In this document: piece after piece, positions 18,999-27,588 of the stretch
How positions within the stretch are numbered: position 1 is the first letter of the stretch
Layout of the letters: each line of letters begins with the position of its first letter
From: Paenibacillus albidus
GTDB taxonomy: Bacteria; Bacillota; Bacilli; Paenibacillales; Paenibacillaceae
Direction: 5' to 3'
Length of the DNA stretch: 64,000 bases
NCBI RefSeq assembly: GCF_014644435.1
Contig: NZ_BMKR01000026.1
Span: 32,947 to 96,946 of the forward strand
Notes under the pieces: generated by a model
Databases searched by the model: none
Seen by the model: only the letters and a program-made list of their open reading frames with translations
Told to the model about the DNA's origin: nothing
Translations under genes and position numbers: made by a program

Positions 18999-20056
18999 TC
19001 AAGGTCCCCCCTATTTGCCGCGCAGGAATTCCGTTCCACAAAAATGGTGTCCACTATAATTTTGGTTGTCCCCTGCGAACCCTGCTCCAATGTATCTGTC
19101 AGCAGATCTACTGCCAGAATAGCCATTTTTTCTTTATCCACGTGAACAGTCGTTAGCTCCGGAGTAACAATCAGCGATTCCGTAATATTATCAAAGCCGA
19201 TGACTGAAGTATCTTGCGGCACCCGGATGCCCAGCTCGTTCATTGTCTTCATGGCACTGATAGCCATGTAGTCACATTCGCAGAACCAGGCCGTAGGCAA
19301 AATGTGTCCGCTCTCCAGATAGGCGGTCAGCTGCCTCTTCAGATCGTCCTGAGAGGAAAGAATGGTTGGCGCTACGGAGAATTGTCTTGTCACCGGTACC
19401 TTCAGTCCCCGCTCCGTAAGTGCCGCCATAAAGCCGCGTTTACGTTCCTCAAAATTATGAATCCGCACATTGGAAGCGACATAGCCAATCGAGGTGTGTC
19501 CATTGTCACACAAATAGGCCCCTGCCTTATAAGCACCCATTACATTATTAATCTGAATGAATTGTACAGGCAGCGTCTCAAAACAGGTATCGAGCACGAT
19601 CAGATTCGGCAGCTTGGCATGAATATCCCTGATTTGCTCCCGGGTCAGATTGGTTCCGAGCACAATAGTTCCGGTACTGCGTTTCTCATCGGCGACCCCC
19701 TGGATACCTCTCTGGAAAAACTCTATATCAACCGACGAGAAAATCAGGGAATACCCCTTCTGCCGGCAGCGTTCTTCAATAAATTGAATCAACTCTTTGA
19801 AAAACGGCTGCTGATAATATTCTTCAAGGACAATCCCCGAATTTGTACATACAAGAAACAGCAACGATTTATCTGCTTTTGTAACCGCCGCCGCCCTGCT
19901 CTTGGGGCTGTATCCCGCTTCATAGGCTACCTGGAGAATACGTTCGCGTGTATCTGGGCCAACTCCCGGCTTGCCGCTGAAGGCCAACGAAACGGCGGAT
20001 TTGGATACGTTGGCCAGGTTGGCGATATCCTCCATCTTCATGCCTTGATTCTCCAT
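18995..20056 (-). CDS. LacI-family repressor of the divergent sugar locus
   Basis: A 353-residue regulator with an N-terminal LacI helix-turn-helix (MEDIANLANVSKSAVSLAF) and a periplasmic-binding-like effector domain. The second in-frame ATG (20041) has a GGAG upstream and is a credible alternative start. It is transcribed divergently from the isomerase/transketolase/kinase operon and is translationally coupled to the PRD activator. The shared intergenic region holds TTTAGTTAAA-type inverted repeats that are its likely operators. Confidence 0.92.
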   Translation of the reverse strand: MENQGMKMEDIANLANVSKSAVSLAFSGKPGVGPDTRERILQVAYEAGYSPKSRAAAVTKADKSLLFLVCTNSGIVLEEYYQQPFFKELIQFIEERCRQKGYSLIFSSVDIEFFQRGIQGVADEKRSTGTIVLGTNLTREQIRDIHAKLPNLIVLDTCFETLPVQFIQINNVMGAYKAGAYLCDNGHTSIGYVASNVRIHNFEERKRGFMAALTERGLKVPVTRQFSVAPTILSSQDDLKRQLTAYLESGHILPTAWFCECDYMAISAMKTMNELGIRVPQDTSVIGFDNITESLIVTPELTTVHVDKEKMAILAVDLLTDTLEQGSQGTTKIIVDTIFVERNSCAANRGDLE

Positions 20057-20149
20057 TTCTTAATTAGATACAAACACAGCGATGTGAATACGTGAAGTTT
20101 ACACCGTATTAGAATTTGATGCAATAATTTTATAAACAAACCCCATTTA

Positions 20150-20182
20150 GTTTAGTTAAACATTCATTAATTTTAACTAAAA
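20150..20182. promoter_or_regulatory. Inverted repeat, probable LacI operator upstream of the -35
   Basis: TTTAGTTAAA and TTTAACTAAA face each other across about ten bases just before the -35 box. The half-site TTTAGTT recurs downstream of the promoter and again near 20287. Confidence 0.5.
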
Positions 20183-20198
20183 ATAACTAAATATCTCA

Positions 20199-20227
20199 TT
20201 GACACTGCCTTAATCCAATGTTACTAT
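20199..20227 (+). promoter_or_regulatory. Sigma-A promoter of the isomerase operon
   Basis: A perfect TTGACA (20199-20204), 17-base spacer and TACTAT (20222-20227). It lies about 115 bases before the isomerase start and is flanked by operator-like repeats. Confidence 0.75.
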
Positions 20228-20254
20228 GGCCTCGTAATAGAAAATCATATTACT

Positions 20255-20275
20255 GTTTAGTTCATTTAACTGAAC
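20255..20275. promoter_or_regulatory. Probable LacI operator overlapping early transcript
   Basis: A near-palindrome of form GTTtAGTT-N5-AACTgAAC starting about 20-25 bases after the expected transcription start, the classic place for a roadblock repressor. Its half-site matches the upstream inverted repeat. Confidence 0.5.
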
Positions 20276-20341
20276 GGAAAGTTGTTAGTTTAGCATTCAC
20301 TCTCATTCCAGCAAGACAGAATTATTCCAATCCGAGGAGAT

Positions 20342-21811
20342 ATGATGATGAAGAAGCTAAAGCTTGGTTATGCTCCAACGCGCCGGTTTACGTTCAGCGC
20401 CGAAGATGCCTTTAAGTACAAAGTAGAAATCCGCAAGCAAATTGAGAGTTTTGGTATGGATATTGACATTGTGGATCTCGAAGGCCTAAACGAGGAAGGT
20501 CTGCTGTACGACGACCACATTAATGCGGATCTGATTGCCAAGCGGTTCAAGGAAGAAGAAGTCGATGCCGTATTTTTTCCACACTGCAATTTCGGTACCG
20601 AAGACACGGTAGCCCGGGTCGGCAAAGCGCTAGGCAAGCCTGTTCTGCTCTGGGGGCCGCGGGATGAAGCGCCGCTTGCGGACGGCATGCGCCTTCGCGA
20701 CACTCAATGCGGTATTTTCGCCACAGGCAAAGTGCTGCGCAGATTCAACGTCCCCTTCACTTATGTAACCAACAGCCGGGTGAATGATCCGGTATTCGAG
20801 CGGGGCTTCACCAACTTTGTCGCTGCAGCCAACGTCGTGCGCCAGTTCAAGAGCCTGCGCATTCTCCAGATCGGCCCGCGTCCCGCTTCATTCTGGACCA
20901 TGATGTGCAATGAGGGCGAGCTGCTTGAACGCTTCGGCATTGAGATTCATCCGATTACCCTTGTCGATATTCAGCTCCGTACCCGGAAAATCGCTGCCGG
21001 CAGCAGCGCCGAGCTGCTGGATACGATAGATTACATTAAAGAAAAACTCGACTACAGCGAAGTGACCGAAGATGACATCAGACGGATCGCCGCTTTAAAG
21101 GTTGCTATGAAGTCCTTTGCCCGTGAGACGGGAAGCAGCGCCATCGCTATCCAGTGCTGGTCTTCGCTGCAGGAGGCCATGTCGATCATGCCGTGTCTGG
21201 CCAATGCGATTCTGACGGATGAACAAATTCCGGTCACCTGCGAAACGGACATCCATGGAGCCATTACCTCCATTATGGTGCAGGCGGCCGCAATGAATGA
21301 ATTGCCAACCTTTTTTGCGGATATTACGATCCGCCATCCTGAAAACGATAACGGGGAGCTGCTTTTCCACTGCGGAAATTTCCCTGTCTCGCTTTCTGTA
21401 GAGCAGAAGCCGAAGCTGCGTAAGCATTTCCTCTTTGACGACCACGCTCCAGGAACCCATGAAGGCGAAATCCGCGGCGGCGGCATGACCATTGCCCGGT
21501 TCGACGGCGACCATGGTGAATACTCCATGTTCCTTGGCAAGGCCCGTGGCATCGAAGGCCCTTATACCCGCGGCTCCTATGTATGGGTGGAAGTGAACGA
21601 CTGGCCGCTGTGGGAAGAAAAGCTTGTCAAAGGTCCTTATGTTCACCACTCCGTAGGCATCCATGCCAATGTTATTCCGGCCATCTACGAGGCCTGCAAT
21701 TATATCCCCGGGCTGACGCCGGACCCCGTAGATCCTACGGAACAGGAAATCCAAAGCTGGCTCAGGGGTTCTGATCTTGCCCGCACTAAACAGTCAGGTC
21801 TTCAAGTGTAA
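20342..21811 (+). CDS. Fucose/arabinose-isomerase-fold sugar isomerase
   Basis: A 489-residue cytoplasmic protein of the L-fucose/L-arabinose isomerase fold family (aldose-ketose isomerases needing a divalent metal). Features include FFPHCNFGTEDTVARVG, IGPRPASFW, QCWSSLQ, the acidic segment TCETDIHGAI and a late GIHANVIPAIYEAC, matching the spacing of metal and substrate residues. Three consecutive ATGs follow GAGGAG; the third has the best spacing. It opens the operon with split transketolase and FGGY kinase genes, so its product is probably a ketose that is next phosphorylated. The sugar is not known; the apiosidase-like gene in the opposite arm suggests D-apiose to D-apulose. Confidence 0.85.
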   Translation: MMMKKLKLGYAPTRRFTFSAEDAFKYKVEIRKQIESFGMDIDIVDLEGLNEEGLLYDDHINADLIAKRFKEEEVDAVFFPHCNFGTEDTVARVGKALGKPVLLWGPRDEAPLADGMRLRDTQCGIFATGKVLRRFNVPFTYVTNSRVNDPVFERGFTNFVAAANVVRQFKSLRILQIGPRPASFWTMMCNEGELLERFGIEIHPITLVDIQLRTRKIAAGSSAELLDTIDYIKEKLDYSEVTEDDIRRIAALKVAMKSFARETGSSAIAIQCWSSLQEAMSIMPCLANAILTDEQIPVTCETDIHGAITSIMVQAAAMNELPTFFADITIRHPENDNGELLFHCGNFPVSLSVEQKPKLRKHFLFDDHAPGTHEGEIRGGGMTIARFDGDHGEYSMFLGKARGIEGPYTRGSYVWVEVNDWPLWEEKLVKGPYVHHSVGIHANVIPAIYEACNYIPGLTPDPVDPTEQEIQSWLRGSDLARTKQSGLQV

Positions 21812-21853
21812 AGAATAGATCTACTCTATTAACATCTATCAGAGGAGGATATT

Positions 21854-22699
21854 ATGGGAATCCAGGAATTGAAAGTCAAAGCCGCACAAATCCGGATGGA
21901 TCTGCTGACCATTATTCACCGTGCCAAAACAGGCCATACAGGGGGATCTTTGAGTAACACTGACATTTTAACGGCTTTATATTATGAAATTATGAATATT
22001 GATCCCGCTAATTCGAAATGGGAAGACCGTGACCGCTTCATTGCCAGCAAAGGCCATTCGGTAGAATCACTATGGTGTGTTCTGGCCGACCGTGGTTTCT
22101 TCCCCAAAGAAGAACTGGAAACCTACAGCCAGTTCGGCACCCGGCTCATCGGCCACCCGAACAACAAGGTTCCCGGCATCGAGATGAATACCGGTGCCCT
22201 AGGCCATGGTCTGCCCATTTCCGTCGGCATGGCACTGGCGGCCAAACGGGACGGACGGTCTTACCGGGTGTTCTGTCTGATGGGAGACGGTGAGCAGGCC
22301 GAAGGCTCCAACTGGGAAGCCGCCATGGCTGGCGCCCATTATAAACTGGATAATCTGGTCGGCATTATCGACCGCAACCGGCTTCAAATCAGCGGAACTA
22401 CCGAAGAAGTCATGGGCCTGGAACCGCTGGAAGAGAAATGGGCCGCCTTCGGCTGGAACGTTGTTTCCATCAACGGCAACGATATGGAAGAACTGCTGCA
22501 GGCATTCCGCGCCGTCCCGGAAGTAACCGGCAAACCCACGCTGATTATGGCCAATACGACCAAGGGCAAGGGCGTATCCTTCGCCGAGAATGTTCCTGCC
22601 TGGCACCACCATGTGCCGAACGATGAGCAACTGGCGCTGGCGCTGGCTGAGCTGAGCGCGTCCATTGAGGAATTGACACAGGAAGGTCAGGTGCAATAA
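21854..22699 (+). CDS. Transketolase, N-terminal (ThDP-binding) subunit
   Basis: A 281-residue subunit carrying the thiamine-diphosphate motif, starting GDGEQAEGSNWEAA (about residue 144) and ending with the NRLQ segment. Preceded by AGAGGAGG. The C-terminal half is encoded by the next gene after two bases, so this is a split transketolase of about 592 residues in total. Split pairs are common in peripheral sugar pathways, including the AptA/AptB apulose-4-phosphate transketolase. Placement between an isomerase and a kinase gene argues for a dedicated catabolic role, not housekeeping. Confidence 0.93.
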   Translation: MGIQELKVKAAQIRMDLLTIIHRAKTGHTGGSLSNTDILTALYYEIMNIDPANSKWEDRDRFIASKGHSVESLWCVLADRGFFPKEELETYSQFGTRLIGHPNNKVPGIEMNTGALGHGLPISVGMALAAKRDGRSYRVFCLMGDGEQAEGSNWEAAMAGAHYKLDNLVGIIDRNRLQISGTTEEVMGLEPLEEKWAAFGWNVVSINGNDMEELLQAFRAVPEVTGKPTLIMANTTKGKGVSFAENVPAWHHHVPNDEQLALALAELSASIEELTQEGQVQ

Positions 22700-22701
22700 C
22701 A

Positions 22702-23637
22702 ATGAACAAGATTCCTAACCGCCAAGTCATCTGTGACACACTGCTGGAATTGGCCAAAGACGACCGCGATATTATGGTACTGGCCAGTGATTCACGCGGT
22801 TCCGCCGCGATGGCTCCTTTTGCCGATACATTTCCGGAGCAATTCGTCGAGGTCGGTATTGCTGAGCAGAACATTGTAGGCATGTCCGCCGGATTGGCAC
22901 ATAGCGGCAAGAAACCTTTTGTCACTTCACCTGCCTGCTTCCTGAGCATGCGCAGCATTGAACAAATCAAGGTTGACGTCGCTTATTCGCGGACCAATGT
23001 GAAGCTGATCGGGATCAGCGGCGGCGTAAGCTACGGTGCGCTCGGCATGTCCCATCACTCCGTACAGGACATCGCGGTGGCCCGTGCCATACCGGGACTG
23101 GCCATTGTGCTTCCTGCCGACCGCCACGAAACGAAGAAGCTGACCGAAGCGCTGGTTAAATATGACGGCGGCGTATATGTGCGGATCGGACGCAACCCGG
23201 TCGAGGACGTATACGAATCCGACGATTATCCGTTTGAAATAGGCAAGGCTGTAATTGTACAGGAAGGTTCCGACATTACGATCATTGCCGCCGGTGAAAC
23301 CGTACGTGTTGCCCTCGATGCCGCCAAGGCGCTGGCCGAACATGGCGTATCCGCACGGGTCATCAACATGCATACGATTAAACCTTTGGATGAAGAGGCC
23401 ATTATTGCTGCGGCACGGGAGACGAGGCGCATTATTACGGTTGAAGAGCACAGCATTTACGGCGGTCTTGGCGCTGCCGTGGCTGAGGTTGTCGTACAGC
23501 ATCATCCCGTTCCGATGAAGGTAATCGGCATCCCGGATGAACCGGCCATTGCCGGCACAACAGCGGAGGTCTTCCGCCACTATGGCCTTACGGGCGACAA
23601 TATCAAGCAGGTTGCGCTCGAATTGATCAACAAGTAA
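22702..23637 (+). CDS. Transketolase, C-terminal subunit
   Basis: A 311-residue subunit with the pyrimidine-binding domain (ASDSRGSAA, FVEVGIAEQNIVGMSAGLA, where the Glu activates ThDP) and the C-terminal domain (VEEHSIYGGLGAAVAEV). It forms the active site with the N-terminal subunit encoded just upstream. Confidence 0.93.
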   Translation: MNKIPNRQVICDTLLELAKDDRDIMVLASDSRGSAAMAPFADTFPEQFVEVGIAEQNIVGMSAGLAHSGKKPFVTSPACFLSMRSIEQIKVDVAYSRTNVKLIGISGGVSYGALGMSHHSVQDIAVARAIPGLAIVLPADRHETKKLTEALVKYDGGVYVRIGRNPVEDVYESDDYPFEIGKAVIVQEGSDITIIAAGETVRVALDAAKALAEHGVSARVINMHTIKPLDEEAIIAAARETRRIITVEEHSIYGGLGAAVAEVVVQHHPVPMKVIGIPDEPAIAGTTAEVFRHYGLTGDNIKQVALELINK

Positions 23638-23649
23638 AGGGCGAAGCAT

Positions 23650-25170
23650 ATGGACCACAACCAGAAATATATCTTGGCCATTGACCAGAGCACTTCAGGC
23701 ACCAAAGCACTCCTGGTAAACTCTGAAGGAGCAGTCATCGCCCGCAGCGGAATGGCGCATCAACAGCACTTCCCCCAGCCCGGCTGGGTAGAGCATGATC
23801 CGCTCGAAATTTATGATAATGTCATAAAGGCGGCCCGCAGCGTGCTGGAGCAAACCGGCATCCACCCGGCGGAGCTGGCCGCCCTGACCCTTACCAATCA
23901 GCGGGAAACCGCGCTGATGTGGGATAAGACAACCGGCCAGCCGGTTTATAATGCCATCGTCTGGCAATGCCAGCGTACTGCGGACCTATGCGCCGGGCTG
24001 AAGCAAGCGGGTCACGAAAACACCATCCGCGCCAAAACAGGACTTATGCTCGATCCTTATTTCTCCGCCGCCAAATGGGGCTGGATTATTAGGCATGCCA
24101 AAGGAGCTGCAGAGCTGCTGGCCGAAGGAAAGCTGCTCGCAGGAACCATGGACAGCTGGCTGATCTGGAAGCTGACCGGCGGCGGCACACATGCTACCGA
24201 CTATACGAACGCCAGCCGCACCTCGCTGTTCAATATCCATACCCTGGAATGGGATGAAGAGCTGGCCCGGATGTTCGCCGTCCCTTCTTCCCTGCTGCCC
24301 GAGGTTAAGCCGTCCGATGCCATATTCGGATATACGGCGGACAGCAGCCTTTTTGAGGAAAGGGTGCCGATCTCAGGTGTGATCGGGGATTCCCAGGGCG
24401 CGTTGTACGGGCATCTCTGCTTTATGCCAGGAACTGCCAAGGCCACCTTTGGTACCGGTACCTCTGTGTTGATGAATGTAGGCGACCATCCGATCGATGG
24501 CGGTGACGGGCTTGTAACTGCTATCGCCTGGGGTGCCGGGGGAAAGGTTACGTATGCGCTTGAAGCCGTCATCCGGACCACAGGCGACAGCATCAAATGG
24601 ATGCAGGATAATTTAGGGCTTTTCTCAACCTTTGGGGAAATGCAGGAACTCGTTGAAAGTGTACCGGAGAACGACGGGGTTTATCTTGTACCCGCTTTTG
24701 TCGGAATGGGGGCACCCTATTGGGACCCTTACGCCCGGGCGGCTATTACCGGCATGAACCGCGGAACCACCAAAGCCCATATTGTCCGGGCTGCCCTGGA
24801 GAGCATTGCTTATCAAGTCCGGGACGCGGTAGAATTCATTGAGCAGCAGTCCGGCATCCAGCTGCTCGGTCTGCGGACCGACGGTGGCGCCTCCTCCAAT
24901 GCCTGGCTTATGCAATTTCAGGCCGATCTCCTGGGCAGTGTGGTGGACCGTTCCACCTGTGCCGAGTTGTCCGCCATGGGCTCGGTGTATCTCGGCGGGC
25001 TCGGCACAGGTGTCTGGTCTGACCCGGAGCAGCTTGCAGCCCATCTGATTTCGTACGAGACGTACGAACCCAAGCTGGATGACGCCACCCGGCACAATTA
25101 TTACACCGGCTGGCAGCGGGCTGTCCAGTCAGTAGTGCACCAAAAGCACGAAGTTCCCGCTTTATTTTAG
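23650..25170 (+). CDS. FGGY-family carbohydrate kinase, glycerol-kinase-like
   Basis: A 506-residue kinase with two actin-like domains. It starts like glycerol kinase (ILAIDQSTSGTKALL) and keeps the NQRET, VWQCQRT and DPYFSA pocket segments. However, the loop GDQQAALFG of true glycerol kinases reads GDSQGALYG (about residue 246), and the TYGTGCFMLMN stretch reads TFGTGTSVLMN. There is no glycerol facilitator or glycerol phosphate gene nearby. With an isomerase and transketolase in the same operon, a ketose (for example D-apulose) is more likely than glycerol. Starts 12 bases after the transketolase gene, with a GGGCGAAG site. Confidence 0.85.
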   Translation: MDHNQKYILAIDQSTSGTKALLVNSEGAVIARSGMAHQQHFPQPGWVEHDPLEIYDNVIKAARSVLEQTGIHPAELAALTLTNQRETALMWDKTTGQPVYNAIVWQCQRTADLCAGLKQAGHENTIRAKTGLMLDPYFSAAKWGWIIRHAKGAAELLAEGKLLAGTMDSWLIWKLTGGGTHATDYTNASRTSLFNIHTLEWDEELARMFAVPSSLLPEVKPSDAIFGYTADSSLFEERVPISGVIGDSQGALYGHLCFMPGTAKATFGTGTSVLMNVGDHPIDGGDGLVTAIAWGAGGKVTYALEAVIRTTGDSIKWMQDNLGLFSTFGEMQELVESVPENDGVYLVPAFVGMGAPYWDPYARAAITGMNRGTTKAHIVRAALESIAYQVRDAVEFIEQQSGIQLLGLRTDGGASSNAWLMQFQADLLGSVVDRSTCAELSAMGSVYLGGLGTGVWSDPEQLAAHLISYETYEPKLDDATRHNYYTGWQRAVQSVVHQKHEVPALF

Positions 25171-25212
25171 GATAAAACAAAATTCGAGTGAAGTATTGCA
25201 GCTCATTCATAC

Positions 25213-25246
25213 GACCATCTCCTTTATCGGGTATGGTCTTTTTTTT
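25213..25246 (+). terminator. Terminator of the isomerase/transketolase/kinase operon
   Basis: GACCAT pairs with ATGGTC around a CTCC/GGGT interior, followed by eight T residues. Confidence 0.8.
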
Positions 25247-25265
25247 ATAAATGGGCCTCTACCTC

Positions 25266-25470
25266 AAAATAAGCTGTTACAGACTTGTCGGACTGGAGAT
25301 GCGTTATTTCGCGAAATCAGCTCATTTTTCTGGCCAAACGGACTCAGGAGCCGCTAAATGATCCTTTGCCCCTCGTTTTGGGCTAGAGATCATGAAATAA
25401 GAGCACCTGTGTCCGTATAAAAGGGCAGACACCTTCATTGCCTCAAATAAGAGCCACTGAGTCCGATTCC
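25266..25470. repeat. Cluster of short GTCCG-type interspersed motifs
   Basis: Several related words of about 22 bases occur here in both orientations: an inverted one near 25343 (CGGACTCAGGAGCCG), ATAAGAGCACCTGTGTCCG near 25397 and ATAAGAGCCACTGAGTCCG near 25447. Related words occur near 43790 and 43845. They resemble dispersed intergenic repeats of Paenibacillus genomes; no coding sense is seen in this stretch. Confidence 0.55.
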
Positions 25471-25480
25471 TTGACATAAC

Positions 25481-25509
25481 CGGCCGGAAGTCCAAACATT
25501 CACCGTAGT
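25481..25509 (+). repeat. Solo 29-bp fragment of the MITE-like element
   Basis: A 29-base stretch starting CGGCCGGAAGTCC is identical to 44212-44240 and to the complement of 60229-60257. Here the rest of the element is missing, so this is a remnant or a partial copy. Confidence 0.75.
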
Positions 25510-25523
25510 CACGGAATTCCCCC

Positions 25524-25931
25524 TTAACTCCTGGTGATTCGCTGCTCCCGGAATTCCTGCGGCGTGCAGCCAGCCGTTTTCTTGAAGAAACGAAAAAAGT
25601 AATGCTGGTCGCTGAAACCAAGCCGGCTTGAGATTTCATGCATTTTCAGAGCTGTGCTAAGCAGCAGTTCCTTGCTTAACTCCAGCCTTTTCTCCGCGAT
25701 ATAATCAGATAGACTCTTCCCGGTCGTTTTTTTGTACCAGCGCGACAGGTAGGAGGGATTTAGAGATACCTTCTGGGCAATTCGGGTCAGGGACAGGTCA
25801 TCGGCTAAATGGAGTTTGATGTATTGGTGAATCATGGACAGGATGCTCGATTCATCATGCCTGACCTGTTCAGTCAAACCCAGCTCATGCACAACCTCCA
25901 GTAAGGTGTTGCTGATGCCCGGTACTGAAAC
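25524..25931 (-). pseudogene. C-terminal fragment of an AraC-type regulator
   Basis: Only the AraC DNA-binding domain and a short linker remain. The two helix-turn-helix units are visible (LTRIAQKVSLNPSYLSRWYKK and GFSDQHYFFRFFKK). The frame can be followed back to a stop near 25932; the linker upstream of the domain resembles the end of a YesN-type response regulator. No receiver or sensor domain remains. Repeat elements lie on both sides, suggesting rearrangement removed the 5' part. The 122-residue GTG-initiated ORF could still be translated, but no convincing ribosome site is seen. Confidence 0.75.
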
Positions 25932-26037
25932 TGTTTACATTCCAGAACAAAATCACCCTGGCGGGTGAATAACAACTCGGAGCTTACGATGCCGGATTGT
26001 TGTACAATAGGCAAGATTATCGTCATTTGGCTTGCTT

Positions 26038-26178
26038 AGAGACAATTGTTGACTGTGCGATTTTGCGTGGGTCCCTCTGCGGACACGATGAGGTCCCTTC
26101 ACGATCTATCCGCGGCTGATGCGGACAGGAAATCCGTTAATTGAGGAGGATTCGTCTATTCAGCAGGATAAACGGACA
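26038..26178. repeat. Interspersed repeat, copy A (about 140 bp)
   Basis: Nearly the same sequence, with a few substitutions and a 4-base and a 1-base length difference, occurs at 43602-43737. Both contain the shared words GGTCCCTCTGCGGACACGAT and GGAGGATTCGTCTATTCAGC. No open frame is conserved between copies. The remaining bases between the AraC fragment and the MFS gene show nothing else I can name. Confidence 0.8.
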
Positions 26179-26307
26179 GTTGCATTTGAACTCATGCAAG
26201 AGCTGTTGCACCATTCTGACTACTCCGAGCAAGAGAATAACTGCTATTATGTAGACTAAATTTTTTTGACGGTTAACTTAAACACTTAAGTTGAAAGGAG
26301 AGTAAAC

Positions 26308-27571
26308 ATGTCAGAACCCGTTATAGCCAGTCAGGCTGCTCCTGCGGTACACTCTTATCCAAAACTGTGGGCCAACAAAAAATTCATGCTGCTGCTCTGC
26401 TCTTTTTCCATTTCCCTGTTCGGAAATACTTTTCACAGTATCGCTCTCAGTCTCTGGGTGCTTCAGACCACCGGCAGCGCCAAATTGGTGGCTGTACTGA
26501 CGATCATTAATCTATTGCTTAGCTCGCTGCTCGGTTCGATTGGAGGAACGTTTGCGGATCGAACCAACCGCAGAAAAATCATGCTGGTCACGGATCTGAT
26601 CAGCTGCATACTGGTAGTGACGCTCGCCCTGGTCATCTCCGTCCCTTCCGCTTCCTACATTATCGTGGCTGTGCTTACTGCGCTGACCACAGTATCGGCC
26701 CTTTTCCAGTCCCCTGCCTACCAGTCCTCCATTATCACCGTTGTCGGCAAAGAGCATGTCCAGCAAGCCGTGGGAATGCTTAACCTGTCGGAGAACATTT
26801 GCCGGACGGTTGGCTTTTCGGTGGGCGGAATCTTTGTAGCGAGCTTCGGTGCGGCGGATGCCATTTTATTCGATGGAGTCACGTTTTTGGTCTCCTTCCT
26901 GCTGGTTCTTGTTGTCCGTTCCCTGCCGATGCCGACACGCGTCAATCCTGAGCCCCAACAGAAGAGAAAATTTATTCAGGATCTTGGGGAAGGCATACGG
27001 TATATCTGGAAATTCCCTTTTGCCAAGGCAGTCATCATTATGCTACCGACGCTCACTATTCTTCATGCCCTCGCTGATGCTGACCCAGGTCATGGCCGTC
27101 AACGTCTGGAAGGCAAGCCCGTTCCAGTTCGGACTCATGGAAGCTTGTATCCCGCTCGGCTATATGATCGGCTCAGGCCTGATTATGATCCTGGGTTCCA
27201 GAATCAGACGGCGGGGATTATTCATTATGATCGGTCTGCTCTGTCTGGGCCCGATGTACATCCTGTTATCCTTCATCACTTCTGCGGCCACAGCCATTCC
27301 CGTCGTTCTGCTGATTGGATTGATGTTCTCGTTCTGCACACTGCTGATCAATATCATCCTCAGGCTGGAAATTTCGGAAGAGATCCAGGGCAGGGTTTTC
27401 GGAGTACTGGGTTCAATTATGAGTGTGGCTCCGTCGATCGGTCTAACCATTGTCTCCTACCTCTCGGATCATTTCACTCCCGGTCCAGTCATGGGCTTCA
27501 TTGGTCTGCTGCTGCTCCTGTTCGCTCTATATGCCGCCAGCAAGCTCAAGATCATTCGAGGCTATAGATAA
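26308..27571 (+). pseudogene. MFS transporter with a frameshift
   Basis: Preceded by AAAGGAGAG. The frame from 26308 encodes the first six to seven helices of a major facilitator protein (FLLCS... FADRTNRRKIMLVTDL is the loop 2-3 motif). Between about 27054 and 27073 the homology moves to the +1 frame, which continues MPSLMLTQVMAV through the remaining helices to a stop at 27571; in the original frame the sequence becomes non-membrane-like. Joined, the product would be about 420 residues, normal for the family (macrolide-efflux-like MFS). Either an inactivating frameshift or a sequencing error. No slippery heptamer for programmed shifting is evident. Confidence 0.85.
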
Positions 27572-27588
27572 GCCTGAAGTATCTGGTG

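Noticed and set aside
23650..25170. Naming the FGGY kinase glpK
   Set aside because: Key loops differ from true glycerol kinases and the context is sugar isomerase plus transketolase, so no symbol is given.
26308..27571. Programmed ribosomal frameshift in the MFS gene
   Set aside because: No slippery heptamer or downstream structure is apparent near 27060; mutation or sequencing error is simpler.
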